From: Leptidea sinapis
Taxonomy: Eukaryota; Arthropoda; Insecta; Lepidoptera; Pieridae
Assembly: GCF_905404315.1 (NCBI RefSeq)
Contig: NC_066267.1
Span: forward strand, 1,006,501-1,070,500
Direction: 5' to 3'
Length of the DNA stretch: 64,000 bases
Shown here: positions 27,501 to 42,500 of the stretch, piece after piece
How the letters are laid out: every line of letters begins with the position of its first letter
Numbering within the stretch: the stretch's first letter is position 1
Translations under genes and position numbers: made by a program
The notes under the pieces: generated by a model
Databases searched by the model: none
What the model was told of the DNA's origin: nothing
Seen by the model: the letters and a program-made list of their open reading frames with translations, nothing else

Positions 27501-30500
27501 GCGCACCGTGGGCTCCAGCACCAGCCGCAGCGTCTCACACAGAGCTCGCGCCGCGCCGGCCGTGTCGCGCCACGCCGCCCGCCGCCTTCCACCCACGTGC
27601 GCATGCTTATGTACTGCTCAGTTTGCGTCACTCACCCGCTCTCCGCGAGCGCACCGTGGGCTCCAGCACCAGCCGCAGCGTCTCACACAGAGCTCGCGCC
27701 GCGCCGGCCGTGTCGCGCCACGCCGCCCGCCGCCTTCCACCCACGTGCGCATGCTTATGTACTGCTCAGTTTGCGTCACTCACCCGCTCTCCGCGAGCGC
27801 ACCGTGGGCTCCAGCACCAGCCGCAGCGTCTCACACAGAGCTCGCGCCGCGCCGGCCGTGTCGCGCCACGCCGCCCGCCGCCTTCCACCCACGTGCGCAT
27901 GCTTATGTACTGCTCAGTTTGCGTCACTCACCCGCTCTCCGCGAGCGCACCGTGGGCTCCAGCACCAGCCGCAGCGTCTCACACAGAGCTCGCGCCGCGC
28001 CGGCCGTGTCGCGCCACGCCGCCCGCCGCCTTCCACCCACGTGCGCATGCTTATGTACTGCTCAGTTTGCGTCACTCACCCGCTCTCCGCGAGCGCACCG
28101 TGGGCTCCAGCACCAGCCGCAGCGTCTCACACAGAGCTCGCGCCGCGCCGGCCGTGTCGCGCCACGCCGCCCGCCGCCTTCCACCCACGTGCGCATGCTT
28201 ATGTACTGCTCAGTTTGCGTCACTCACCCGCTCTCCGCGAGCGCACCGTGGGCTCCAGCACCAGCCGCAGCGTCTCACACAGAGCTCGCGCCGCGCCGGC
28301 CGTGTCGCGCCACGCCGCCCGCCGCCTTCCACCCACGTGCGCATGCTTATGTACTGCTCAGTTTGCGTCACTCACCCGCTCTCCGCGAGCGCACCGTGGG
28401 CTCCAGCACCAGCCGCAGCGTCTCACACAGAGCTCGCGCCGCGCCGGCCGTGTCGCGCCACGCCGCCCGCCGCCTTCCACCCACGTGCGCATGCTTATGT
28501 ACTGCTCAGTTTGCGTCACTCACCCGCTCTCCGCGAGCGCACCGTGGGCTCCAGCACCAGCCGCAGCGTCTCACACAGAGCTCGCGCCGCGCCGGCCGTG
28601 TCGCGCCACGCCGCCCGCCACGCCGCGCTCGGCTGCCCGCCGCCGCGCACGCCGCCGCCTTCCACCCACGTGCGCATGCTTATGTACTGCTCAGTTTGCG
28701 TCACTCACCCGCTCTCCGCGAGCGCACCGTGGGCTCCAGCACCAGCCGCAGCGTCTCACACAGAGCTCGCGCCGCGCCGGCCGTGTCGCGCCACGCCGCC
28801 CGCCGCCTTCCACCCACGTGCGCATGCTTATGTACTGCTCAGTTTGCGTCACTCACCCGCTCTCCGCGAGCGCACCGTGGGCTCCAGCACCAGCCGCAGC
28901 GTCTCACACAGAGCTCGCGCCGCGCCGGCCGTGTCGCGCCACGCCGCCCGCCGCCTTCCACCCACGTGCGCATGCTTATGTACTGCTCAGTTTGCGTCAC
29001 TCACCCGCTCTCCGCGAGCGCACCGTGGGCTCCAGCACCAGCCGCAGCGTCTCACACAGAGCTCGCGCCGCGCCGGCCGTGTCGCGCCACGCCGCCCGCC
29101 GCCTTCCACCCACGTGCGCATGCTTATGTACTGCTCAGTTTGCGTCACTCACCCGCTCTCCGCGAGCGCACCGTGGGCTCCAGCACCAGCCGCAGCGTCT
29201 CACACAGAGCTCGCGCCGCGCCGGCCGTGTCGCGCCACGCCGCCCGCCGCCTTCCACCCACGTGCGCATGCTTATGTACTGCTCAGTTTGCGTCACTCAC
29301 CCGCTCTCCGCGAGCGCACCGTGGGCTCCAGCACCAGCCGCAGCGTCTCACACAGAGCTCGCGCCGCGCCGGCCGTGTCGCGCCACGCCGCCCGCCGCCT
29401 TCCACCCACGTGCGCATGCTTATGTACTGCTCAGTTTGCGTCACTCACCCGCTCTCCGCGAGCGCACCGTGGGCTCCAGCACCAGCCGCAGCGTCTCACA
29501 CAGAGCTCGCGCCGCGCCGGCCGTGTCGCGCCACGCCGCCCGCCACGCCGCGCTCGGCTGCCCGCCGCCGCGCACGCCGCCGCCTTCCACCCACGTGCGC
29601 ATGCTTATGTACTGCTCCGTGGGCATAGCATCCGCATCATACGCCTGTTCTTCCAACCTATTTGCAATTAAAAACTCAATAAAAATAATAATAATAAGAA
29701 GCCTTTAATTCATTCCAAAAATCTTCGAATACATAATATAATCTTAAGACTACGCGTTTAATATAAAAGTTATGTTATTGGAACCCCACTCCTGGGTACA
29801 GGCCTCTTCTAGCTTACTCCACGTATCCCTTTTCAGTGCTACTCCTCTCCATTCTTTTCCTTCCATTTTTATTATATCATCTACCCATTTGTTTCTTGGA
29901 CGGCCTCTTTTTCTTTTGCCAGATGGTCCTTCCCAAATTGTCGTTTTTACTCAATCCATTGTCCATCTTTTGTCCACGAATAAAACTCAATAACATAAAT
30001 AGTATTTAAACATAACGCTGTTTTTTTTAAATGATAATAGATAATTTATATTTATTATATTTATATATTATTTATTTATTTCGACTAAACACTGATTATC
30101 CCATCCAGTCGGCACGACCGACTATTTTACTAAATTGAAATTATTAAAAAAGCGTTTTTTACATCACATAACGCTTATTATATACTATATGAATGTAAAA
30201 AAAGATAACTTGGATTACCTGGTATGGTAAGTGGTATCCCTTCCTCGCGGCACATTGGCGGTAAGAACATTCTCCCCTTCCACTTCTACTCCACCCTCTC
30301 CGGTGGGTTCCTCCCCACCATCCTTGTTGCCAGTCTTCTCTTTGTCTTTTTCTGTACCGCTTCTTAGCGGTTCGGGCTTTATTTCTTCGGACTTCTCAAC
30401 CTGAAGAAGTGACTTAAACATTTATTATGAAAGCAGAAGCAGTCTTTGTTATAATTTTATGTTACGGCAAGCAATAGTGCAGTTAGATTCCTGTAAATAA

Positions 30501-33500
30501 TAATAGAGAGAAAACCCCTCTTCCACCCCATTTATTAATTCTGTAATTGATATTAACAGTATCCAGGTGAGCGAAAAGCGGGTATACAAACTGCTTAAGT
30601 CCCTAGATCTAAATAAATCAGCTGGTCCTGATTCTTTGCCACCAATCTTTCTTTATCAATTGCGCTAAAACTCTATCTTCTCCTGTAACCGTACTATATA
30701 AGAGATCACTAAGGAGGAGCATCGTACCTAAGATCTGGAAATCAACATACATTACACCTAACCATAGGAAAGGTCCTAAGCAGCCTATAAACAATTATCG
30801 GCCGATCTCCAAACTCTGCATACTGGCAAAAAGAAAGAAAGTGTAGTGTATGACCAGCTTTACCCGATTTTAAGCCATCATTTTAGTCCCTCTCAACATG
30901 GCTTCGTCAAAGGAACATCCACCACATCAAATCTGGCTCTCTTCACAGATTTTGTATCTGATAAAATGGACAATCGAAACCAAGTTGATGCAGTGTATAC
31001 TGACTACAGCAAGGCCTTTGATCGAATTGACCATAACATACTACAACTCAATTAGCAAAGGCAGGCATTAGAGGTGATCTGTTTCGCTGGTTTTCTTCCT
31101 ATGTAAAAAATAGATCGCAGTCTGTAGTGCTCAACGGCTTTACCTCTTCATGGCGCAGTATACCCTCGGGCGTGCCACACGGTTCCTCTTTGCTGCTTTT
31201 TCACACATTTTGCTCTTTGCTGGTGATATGAAAATCTTTAGAGTAGTAAATAACTACAGAGACCAGAGTCTTCTTCAAGATGATCTATTTAGACTCGATC
31301 AATATTGCCAAGTTAATAGATTATATCTTAACGTTCCTAAATGTTTTTCCAAATACTTCACGCGTATATCTACTGCCACTTACCATTCGAAGAAATATAA
31401 GTGATATATCCTACCTCATCAATATTATAAATATTGTTGTAGAAATACGGTTGATTGTGCGCAGCTTCTTGAGAAGTTACTTTTTAAATGCCCACTAATA
31501 CACATCCTCGTACCTTTTCTATTCTACACACACCACATTCACATACCGAATTTCGTAAAAACTCGTATATGCTCTAACTTTGAATAAAATTTGTATGAAT
31601 AATAAAAATTTTGACCTTTTTTGCATCACTGCCACCACTATTCGTAAAACACTGGCAAACAAATTCTTTAACACTTATAATCAATTCCTTCGCCTTGTTA
31701 AGAAACTCATTTGCCACTATTTGAATTAGCTTTTTTTAGCGCTCATTGCATAGCGTTTGTATTAATTTTAATTATTTTCAAATTTTTTCCCCCTGTATTC
31801 CTTATTACTTTATTTCTCCCAGTTGAGTGTTTTTTTTCTTTTTCATATTTAAATTCTATCTGTGGAAACTTGTAATTAGCTTATATTCATTCGTCTTTTG
31901 CATTTATTGACTAATTTCTTTAAATTAAGCTGTAAGTTTTCTTTTAAAATAAAAAAGAAACTATGGACAACAGACGCATTGGTATCTGATTGGCTAATCT
32001 AATGCCAATTGACTCTCGCGGCGGTGGTTAATAACCAATTGTCACCGGGCACCGGCACAGTCCCAAGCATATTCATTCATCGGTGGTCACCGGAAAATTC
32101 ACATCGCATGAAAGTACTTGGTGTAACGCATTCATTAACCAAACGCCGAGAGGACACACACTTTAGCAACTCAAAACAGTTCCTAGTTTTAGAGGGGGCA
32201 CAGCAGACCATCTTATCCTCGGAGACTCAGGTGTCTGTCTATTGTTTTGCCATAACTAATTTTCATTTTTAATATCATGTGTTTACCTACGCACGCGCAC
32301 GTGCTTATGCAATAGTGTTTGACATACTTTTATGCTCATCTTAGATTAACTTATCATCTATGTATGTGCATATTATAATAAAATCGCAACAAAGTAATAA
32401 GTGTACATTGATTTTTTTTAAAGACCCACTATACAAAAAGAAACCAAGAATGTATTGTAAAGAGATTTTGTGTGTTTGTATGTCTGGGCAAAAGAAAATC
32501 TACTGATTAGACTTAAATCAAATTTTGCGAGAATATTAACACGAGGTCGGGACAACATATAGTCTACATTTTATTACGCTAAATGCAGACATAGTATTTT
32601 AACTGCTCTATAGAGTCCAAGCGGATTATCATTCGCGGCACAATAAAATATTTTTGAAAGCTCTTTCTACGGTTAGAAGTAGTACTTTTTGGAAGCAGTT
32701 TAAATGAGTTCTATTTAAACTGAGTAATCAGATACTTCTGTTCTCACATATACCTGTATATCTTCATCTATATCCATGGGCACTTCTTCTCCTTCTTTAA
32801 GCTCATCACCCTTCTCATCATTTTGTTGCAGCATCGGTTGTTGCTCCGCTTGCTCCTTGGTCGCAGCGTCAACAGCCTGAATAAAAAATGTAATATTTAT
32901 CAAAAAGTACAAATCTCAGATAACAGCGAACCTTTGGTTTCATTTAAGCTGGTCTCATTTATTGTCAAATGCTTTTTGCAAGGCCAGAGGGCCTACCATC
33001 AACTTTTAGTAAGCGATGCGATTCCGATGCAGTTCAGTTTAGGTACCTTCAGTTAACTGAATAACTAAAATTCGTACCATGAAGTGCCTTTTACTGAATG
33101 AAGTTTGGATCGCTTATGAAGAATGAACGAAATAAATTGTCTTTGGTCCGCGGTGTGAGAAAGAGATGACGCTGTACAGTAATATAAATAAATATAATTC
33201 TTTGAATTACAAATTAAATGTTTGCTTAGCTGTTTTCGTAAAAATAACGAGTTATGAACGCACCTCCATTGATGTTTGATTTGACAGGAGCACAGAGTAC
33301 ATTTTTTTTAATTCGTTCTTGCGAACAGGCTATAGCCCGGGCAATTGCTGCCTCGTCTTTACTATTTTCACTTTCGGTATTTATTTTCAGAATTTTGTTT
33401 TACTAAAAGTCCAATAAAGCATTCTCATCTCATCTTTCATCAATAAAATTTTCCTTTTTTGTATATTTTAACTATTTTTAAAAGTTTTTAACAACACGAT

Positions 33501-36500
33501 TCACTTTCATCTAAGTAACAACTTTTTTTCGAATCGCTCACTTTCACACATAAGCTATCCATTTAGCTATCCAGTTTAGATTGAAATATTACCTCATGGT
33601 ACGAATGAATGATCGAACTAAATCAGTTTGCGATTCAATTGATATCATTTTTAACATTCATGACTTCATTACGATTTAATCAGTTGATTTGACGTCAACC
33701 TAAATTAGATAGCTCTAATCACATCGTGGTACGACATAGCAAAACAGTTAATTTTAGGTCGTCAATTGAATCGAAATAAGAGTTCATGGTAGGCTCTCTG
33801 TAAAATAAAATAATTTAGAGGACTTTAAATAATCTAAGGATGCCCGTTCTAAGCTTCAAAATGTCGTTTAAACACCAGTTTATTGCGGATCCTATTTCTG
33901 ATCTTAAAAACCATACGAAGTAAATTTATGGATCTCGTTGTAATAAAGAGTAATTTATCATATTGTAACGATCCGCGTCACGTAATGACGCCATTTTGCA
34001 ATGAATGCCAAATTATGCTCTGCCGCTTCCTACAAAGCTACGACGACGTCTAGTCGCAAAAATATGCAAAGGTTGTCACAAAACTTGATATTGCAAGACC
34101 TTAATAAGATACAATCAACACAAATTGCTTTGTCTATGGTCGATTTGAGTTAGTTTAGTATTTATTACACGTACAATCCAAAATTTTATGAATATTTGAT
34201 GATGAAAAGTTAGTTTTATGCTCTTCTCGGGCCAAATAGCTAAGTAACTAAGATTACAGTAGAGATTAACAGTAGATTCAGTAAATTTGTTATTTAAAAG
34301 TGCTCAGTTAGAGACTACTAAGAATCTTTTCTTTCTTGAATGAATGAGTAAAAAACTGGAGAATTGCTATCATAATTCGTAACTGTTCGAACACCCAGAC
34401 GTCGTGAAAACTTATAATAATGAATTTAAGTTGTAAATTTATATAAATAGTTATTTTAAAATTACTAAAAGAAACTTCCTAGAGCCAAAATTTATATTCA
34501 TTTTCACGGACTTTACGCACTTTACCGCTAATTAACAGTAATAGAAATGACAGAAGAATACCCATCATAATATTATTATCAAAGAGTTTTCCTACTGAAA
34601 ACTACTACTCTTGTGTAGTTCGCGAACTAACTTGTTCGAAAGAGCGCTCCCACAGACGAACTACGCGAACGAATTCACTAGATCCGTCGCTCTTTGGTTT
34701 TTTATCAATCCTACGGATGCTACATAATATTGGTAGTCTGTCATTTTTTGAATACCAATACTGTTATGTACTTCGCAAACTAAATTGTTTATTATATTTT
34801 ACGCAGGCTCAATGTACAAAATATTCTGTGCATAGTTGTCAGTAGGTATCTAATTATGTTCACTAACTATAATAGTTTTAGTTCGCAGTTCTTTAGTAAA
34901 CTACCGGAAAACCAGATCGGGCGAACGATCAGTATCGGATTTGAGAAAGGAATTAACGAACTAAAAGACCGACCTAGTTCGTTAAGGACTTGCGAACTAA
35001 ATTGGCCGCTCCTAGTCGCGAACTATTATGCGCAAGCCCAGTTTTTAGTTTAAAAAAAAATATAACCAACCAGTTCTAGAAACGTTCAGTGTTACCCTTG
35101 TAATACGCACGCACCTGCACGTCCCGCTCGCTCGCCTGCTTCACGTGCTGGAACGCATCTGCCTCTCGTTCCCCGTCCTCGCCCCGCTCCTCTCCGCCCT
35201 CCTCCTCCGCCTGCTCGCGTTCCACATTCAGCGTGCGGGCCTGCTTGTGTTGCGTCTCATTTACCTCACCTATCACATCGAAGTCAGTTAGAACTAGTTT
35301 TAATTAGTATCGCTATCGTATATTATGATTTACTATTCAAATACTTTTATTTAAATATAGTTGCATGTCAGCCATGTTGGTAGCCGCCATCTTAGATTTT
35401 ATATGTTGTTACAGCGGCTTTATTGTAAGCAGTTCAGCAGACGGACGAGTAACAGGTTTCGTATTGATGATTACCTTCGGCTATAGGATCTTAAAATGCT
35501 CACAAAACTCGAAAAAAAATTAGCCTAAAAAAACAATTTTGCAGAAATGAAAACCATACATTTCGAAAACCTCTGCTATGCTATCTTTCTTTATTCTAAG
35601 ATTGCGATGTAAGGTCAATAAATAGATTAATGTTGCAAATGAATTTTGAATGTGTTATTCTCGACCGAATAATTTGAAATTTTACATGCATGTTTGGATC
35701 GACAACCAGGTTTATTTAATAAATTGGCACCAACACATTTCACTACACATTTATTTGGGAATAAGTGCTTGAGCTTCTGTGTATTATACACCAATTAAGA
35801 GTCTCAATGAAAAAGGAATTTTATTTCTTACTTTGGCACTTATTAAGTTTGATATATTGATATTGTATACACAACGAAAGGTAACATTTAAAACCAAAAA
35901 TTTGCAAATCAAATAAATAATCTGTATCCAACGAGTAAAAAACAACCTCTTCGCGCTACAAATACTTTATGTATACAAATTTATTTAGGAATACGGAATA
36001 TACGAATATGGATTATTACAAAATCTTTCTTTTGGATTTTCCCGCCTTTATTTCAAGTGAATATAAGACAAAACTATATATATTAATTACATTAGGCTGT
36101 TAGGTATTCATTAAAAATAACTAGTTTATTTTGTGTGTATGTAGGGAATTACCAGGGGCGGTTTCTTTATCGAACATGTCAGGTCCGTTCAAGTTGCTAA
36201 ACAAGCGGACACCAGACCACACACAGTATCGATATCGATATTAACCACGCGCTGCATATTATAGTGACGCAATCCTACTTTTATATCACAAAATTTCAAT
36301 CACTGCACAATAATACACATTTAAGTACAATTAATAGTCGAAATTCAGTGTAAATATTAAAACATAATGTTTTTGACAAGTATACCTACAAACACCATGA
36401 GAATCATGGGCCTGGTTTATTTTTAACCTACTTTTTCAGAGGTCGAAAAACACAAATTAATTGTTAAAATATTTCACCAACAGCCATGGCTGTGAAACAT

Positions 36501-39500
36501 TCAAAAAATGATAATATTTAAAGAATATATACCAAGTGTCCTCTCTTGATCAGATTTGCCAGGTTTGTTCTCGTACTTTTGGTTAGTGTCAAGTGCCGAT
36601 TCTGACTTGGCCGCTTGCTTTTCGCCGCGGTGACCCTTTTCACTCTTATCCAGCTCTGAACGACCTGTCGACTGCTTTTCTTCGCCAACTTCCTCTTGGG
36701 CTTGTTCCTAATAAAAGATTCAAAATTTGTATAAAATGAATCAATTACATACCTTCCAAATTTTCAATTAATGAACGGAACTGTAATATTATAGAAATAA
36801 ATTTAAAAATTGAATTTTTGAAATTTTATAAGTCACTGTTACTGCCAAAACTAGCTTACTTAAAGGTTGTTCCGAATAATGGAAAAATAATTTATTAAGG
36901 TGAATTATGTATTTTCATTTTTGAATTTATTTTTTATGATTACGGTTATGTAGCTTAACCACGCTGCAACCACAATACAATTAATTCGTAAATTACTTAA
37001 CCAATTTTAACCAAATAGATTCACAGTATAGAATTATATAAATTCACAGTATAGTCTGTAGCAATTGCTTAGCGTTTTAATTATAATACTAGCTTTTACC
37101 CTCGATGTCCTCTGCGTGGAGTAGTTACTTTCCGCTACCTATTAACTGCTATGCTAACTGTAGAACTTTCATCCCCACTTATTTCTTATCAAGTGCCTAA
37201 ATACAAAGATGAATGGTGTCATCTTCGATAATGACTTGCACCCCTATTTCAACCCCACCAAGCCAAGCCCACCAATTTGCGATAAAGGGTAATTATAAGG
37301 TGTCCTTACCCAAGTTCTTGTCTATGGTACAGATACCAAATTTAATCAAAAGTGGTTAAGCCGTGAAAGCGTAACAAACAAACTTACATTCACATTTATA
37401 ATATTATTAGAGATGTAGTGATTGTTATCTGAACAATAAGCATTCATTACGAGGGGTAATCCCGCACACCTCAATTGGTTGACTGAATTTTTTGCGAATA
37501 CAATAATTAGAGTCTAGTGGCTTTTGATGCTGATGGGCGCTTCTTGTTTTCGTCATTGAATAAAATATGCAAATATGAATATGAAAATTGAAAACACATT
37601 GGTACATGGCGGATTTCGCGCCCCCGATATTTCGCCTCTAGAAGGCTAATTTATCAGCGAGCAACTTGGTATTTTATCATAGAAACAAATTGCTTGCTTT
37701 CAAACAAAGTTTGGTACTAATATGATCGTGTCACTGCAGAACCACGAATGCTTCTATCATAGGATTCCGTCCCGTGACTCGTGCATACCGAAAAGCCTTC
37801 AGTCGCCCTATAAATGTATAATATAATATAACTCTTGGGCTTGGGACTCCCCTATTATTTCTAACCGACCTCAAAAAAGGAGGTCCTTTACGCCCCGGGA
37901 GCAAAAGACAAAGCAACTTACGTAAGGCACCGCATCGTCATCCTTATCTTGTTCAGCATTGGTCTCCACGTTATCAGAGGCACCTCTGTCCATTTCCGCA
38001 TTCTCCCCGCGTTCTGTTGACGGATCTTCGTTGGACGGATTCGCTTGCGGATTGGCTTCGTGAGGTTTCTCTACAACATTATCATCCTCGTCTTCAATAG
38101 CGTCCGGATTCTGTTTCAAGTTTTCCGGATCTTTCACGTCCGGTTCCGATTCTTGTTCCTGTGAATCATCCTTATCTGAATCTATCTCTGTATTGTCTTC
38201 CTCCTTCGCATTTTCTTCATCCTCATTTCCTTGAGACTCCTTTTCATTTGGTGTTTCCTGTATATAACATTATATAATAATGCTTATAATATTAAATAAT
38301 GCTTTGCTTTAATATTTCACATCATCCTCTATTAGTGTAAAAACATTTATACAAAGCAGTCGAACTGCATCAAATGAACGCATACTAAACGTCAATATTT
38401 TAAAATGTTACGGTTGTCGCTATCCAAAAGTTGTCGAATACGGCCTTAGATGCAACAAATACAGTTGTGACTTATTTATTTTTATAATTATTTTTTATGA
38501 CTAAATATGAGAATCGGTGTCGGTGTTTATAGATGAGCGAAACTAATGCGCAGGTGTTGTGTCGTGCACGATGATTGTGCAATATGCACTTGGCACCCTT
38601 CACTGTGAGCATTTAATGACTCGGCCCAAATAAGGACCCTGGGCCGTGTCAATAACTACGATAATAATAACAATTTTAGACTAAAACTACGTGTAGGTTA
38701 AAGTTGGTATGATCTGTGGACGAACCTGCAACTAAATCAACTAATTCAATGTACTTTAAAATGATGAAAATGAATAAAAAAAAAGTAACAAACTACTAGT
38801 GTTACTTTTTTTTTATATAATTAGAGTTCTAATTCGGTGTCATTATTTGTTTTTTTTTTCACATGCACCACTATTGTTAGTTAGGATCGCAAAGGCAACA
38901 CGATTTTAAGTATAATTTCTTTATTGATTTGGCTTCAATTAAATAGGCTTTCCTTTGTTTCAATTACATTCACTTGAGAAATTCCATCTTACAGCGAACA
39001 CAATGCGATGAGACCGGGGTTTTGTATCACACAGCCTATCGAGGTTACAACTTCTTAACCCTAATACCGTCACGTTAATGTGCAGGACAAAGCCTTTACA
39101 TAAGAAGTGATGATACGAGCTCAATGTTTGGCTAGTGTTAAGTGATAGGTGCTTCCCGTTATAAAACAAAATCATGTAATCATAATAATAGGTACCTCTT
39201 TATTGGTTTCTTCGTTATCTGGTTCACCTTCACCATCATCCTGGGCATTATCCTCATCACTAGAAACATCAAGACCATCCCTATTGCTTTCCTTTTCTTC
39301 AGATTCTTTAGGTGGTTCCTCTTCAGTTATATTTTGTTTCATCACGTCAATATCAAATGGATTTTCTGTTTCAGTCTCACCATCCTTGAAAAATATTAAT
39401 ATTTTAATAAATATTGTATTAGAAATATTCCATATTATGTTAAATTATAAATCCGATGATATTTATAAAGCACTTAATATAATAATTGGAGTTGGAGTTG

Positions 39501-42500
39501 AATTTAAACTACAAATTTATAATAACAATATAGTACAAAAACATGTATGAGTTTTCAGAGTTCCACCGTTGCAGGACACACCAGATATTTGGAAGGGAAC
39601 TAAGCCACATTCAACCAAAGAAGAAAATGAGCTTCCTTGCGCGAAATTCCAGGACTAATTGGTATCTGATCAAGTATGCCTTCATAAAAGACGAGCAACG
39701 CTGTGAATTCACGCATTCACGGTCTAGCTAACGGTAAGAAATACGCAATGCCAAATAACGTGGTGCTGCTCAGGATAGTGGAATATCCATTCTTAGCAGC
39801 TCCACGATTACGCACATCACCTTCAGAAACAGAAAGGCTTGGTAGCCCAGTAATATTATTAGCTACAGTGCCTTTCAAACAGAAAAGAAAACGATTTATG
39901 TTTACAAAAATACCATTTTAATGGACAATTTTAGCTTATAGTACAGATGTTAGGTCAAATGTTCATCTTGATATCGACAACAGTCCCTAAAATGCCGCTT
40001 CACTAGGTTTCACTTCATCTAACCTTTACAATAATCATAGTTTGTTACATATATAAAAACCGTGTACCTTATCTTGTTCGTTGTCATCTCCATCGACATT
40101 CATGTCATCCATATCAAAGTCCTCTGGTTCTGGAAGCTTCTCTTCATTGCCGTGGTATTTGTCAACCTGGATTTGAAGTCAACATAAATATATATATAAT
40201 GAAGATTTCACATGTACTTATATATTCCTTTAATTTTGTCAACGGCATAGATGCCTTGACCTTGCCTGATGACGTGATAAGCACTACTTACATGATCATC
40301 ATCAACTTCTTCCTCGTTCATTTCGTTGATATCCTTCTTCTGCTTCTTCTCTTTACCCAAGCTCCCGTCATCGGCGCCATCTTCTTCATCCTTAGCACCC
40401 ATTTCCTTTTCTCCCGTACTTTCTCCTTTACCGCGCTCTTCTTTCTCTTTTTTATCTGCAGACTCGTCAACGTCTTCTTCATCTTCCGAACCCCATATTT
40501 GTTGATCCAATCTGAGAATTTCCAAGATTTTTTATACCAATTATTAAACACAAGACACTCTTGTAATTCAGGTTGATTATCAATCTTCTATACTAACACC
40601 AAAAATTCGCTGGTCGCGCTGACCTGGCTGGTTGTTTTAGACCAAAGAACCTTTATCGATTCCAAAAACAATATAGGACACCCTCAAATTTCAAGATTTC
40701 AATTCCTCATGGGGACCCATACCCTTCAAATGGTATGATGGCAGTACTGCTTCAGATGAAAACTTCACATCCTGTAAGGTCCACTGCTACTAAAAGTGTA
40801 CTCTTCTTACCGATAAATTACTAACCATAAGGCATAACTCTAGCTCGCCGATGGTGATGACACTGAAACCGAAAAACTTAAACCATACTTTAAGTGGGGT
40901 TTGCACTGTCTGAATACACTCGAATGACTGGACCTGGACGCTACGAAAACACGTGACCCCGTTTTTTAAATGCCTTAACATGTAGAATTAGTATTTAACT
41001 CGACGAAATTTATCCGGAGATTAGCTGTACACATAAATGGCAATAACATTGAAAATGCTTAGAATATTTGATATAGGTACCTAATATACCTCTTTAAATA
41101 CGAAACTTTTTATATCACTTTTAAAACTAACTAATTTTTCAACGTATAGGCGAACCACAATACTAAATTGGGTAGTAAAAACGCACAACTTTAAAATTTA
41201 AATAAGGGTGTGTACAGAAGTGCCTCATTTCATTACTCACTTGTCAGCTGCGTTGTCCGTGTCGCCCATCTGCTTATCAACGTCATCGTTATCTTTCTCT
41301 TCATCAGACTCTTCACCTTCTGTCAAAAGAACAGAATTATATCAGGCGTAGGCGAAACTTAGAATAAACGTCATTTTAATTTTTAGTTACCATATTTTAA
41401 GAATAACATGTTGTGAAATGTTTTTGTAGATTAATCAAACATCTCTCACGGTAGTGTTTATATGAACGCATTCACTTGAACTCTTCTTCATCTACTTTTT
41501 GATGGATTAGTTACAAAAGATCGTTTTTAAATAACTAAATAATAAGCTATACTGGGCTATAATATTTCCCATCATGATAATACATCAAAGGTTGTTATTA
41601 AGACCTTCTGAGAAGTATAAATGCTTAAATGCCATTGCTTGTGACGATGTCGTGGGGCGGGTCGTTCCCTTCCCTAAAATATGGTCAAAGTAACGATGGC
41701 AGGTCCATCCGTTATACTCGTAAACTTAACGCTACTTGCTTGCTGGCTAGATGCCGTTTTTCGAAAAATCGGCTTTTAGTTTATATTTCAATATACATTC
41801 ATTTATTGATTCTAATGGTTTTTTAAATAACTTATAAACATTACTTTTCAGTAATTGTAAACATGTAAAAAAATTGAAGAAGATAAAGCTAATAATTATT
41901 GGCTTAAAGAGTGGTAATGAGTTTCTTGCCCCTTCTCATTAAAGCTCAACCTTATCCGGAGAGGCGGTAGTGGTAGTTTTTTTAATAATGAATAATAACG
42001 ACCCCTAAAGTCCAGTAGTCAGTGACCCTGCCTACTTGTCTCGCGGTTCTGGGTTCGAATCCCGTAAGGTTTATATGATGAATATGAATGTTTGTTTCCG
42101 AGTCATGGATGACTATAAGTATTTATGTATGTTTAAGTAAGTATATTGTATTAAATAAATCGTTGTATTGTGCCCATAGTACAGGATATACCTATATAAA
42201 TATTTAAAATTAATATTTCAAAAGAAATTAAATCAATAAAAAAAAGATTATCTCACATATAAAAATAATAAATTAGACCACTTCATAATAAATATCATTA
42301 GTAAACCTATATGAGTTACCTTTATTCTCCAAGTCTTGCAGATGCGAGTCGAAGTCGTCAGTCATATTAACGCCTTTCTCTTCTTCTTTACAGTCGCGAT
42401 CTTCCTCCTTCTTTTCTTCTCCAGGACGATGTGCATCATCCAGTTGATCCTACGCATTTTTATTGGAATTTTATTAATACTATCGTCATTTTCATAATGT

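Noticed and set aside
21440..29617. CRISPR-like array
   Set aside because: Head-to-tail repeats without unique spacers, in an insect intron; the unit is an exon copy.
24779..29656. Short - strand ORFs of 62 residues at 24779-24967 and 28516-28704 as separate genes
   Set aside because: They are internal 185-bp satellite units matching exon 24; they lack an acceptor and sit in the intron.
21221..29708. Three overlapping + strand ORFs of more than 2,700 codons
   Set aside because: They are by-products of a stop-free 148-bp GC-rich tandem unit (1 mod 3, so each frame cycles through all three). The genuine coding sense of the unit is the - strand midasin exon.
39142..40576. + strand ORFs opposite the acidic exons (FLFFR/SSSS-rich)
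   Set aside because: Antisense shadows of D/E-rich midasin exons 16-18.
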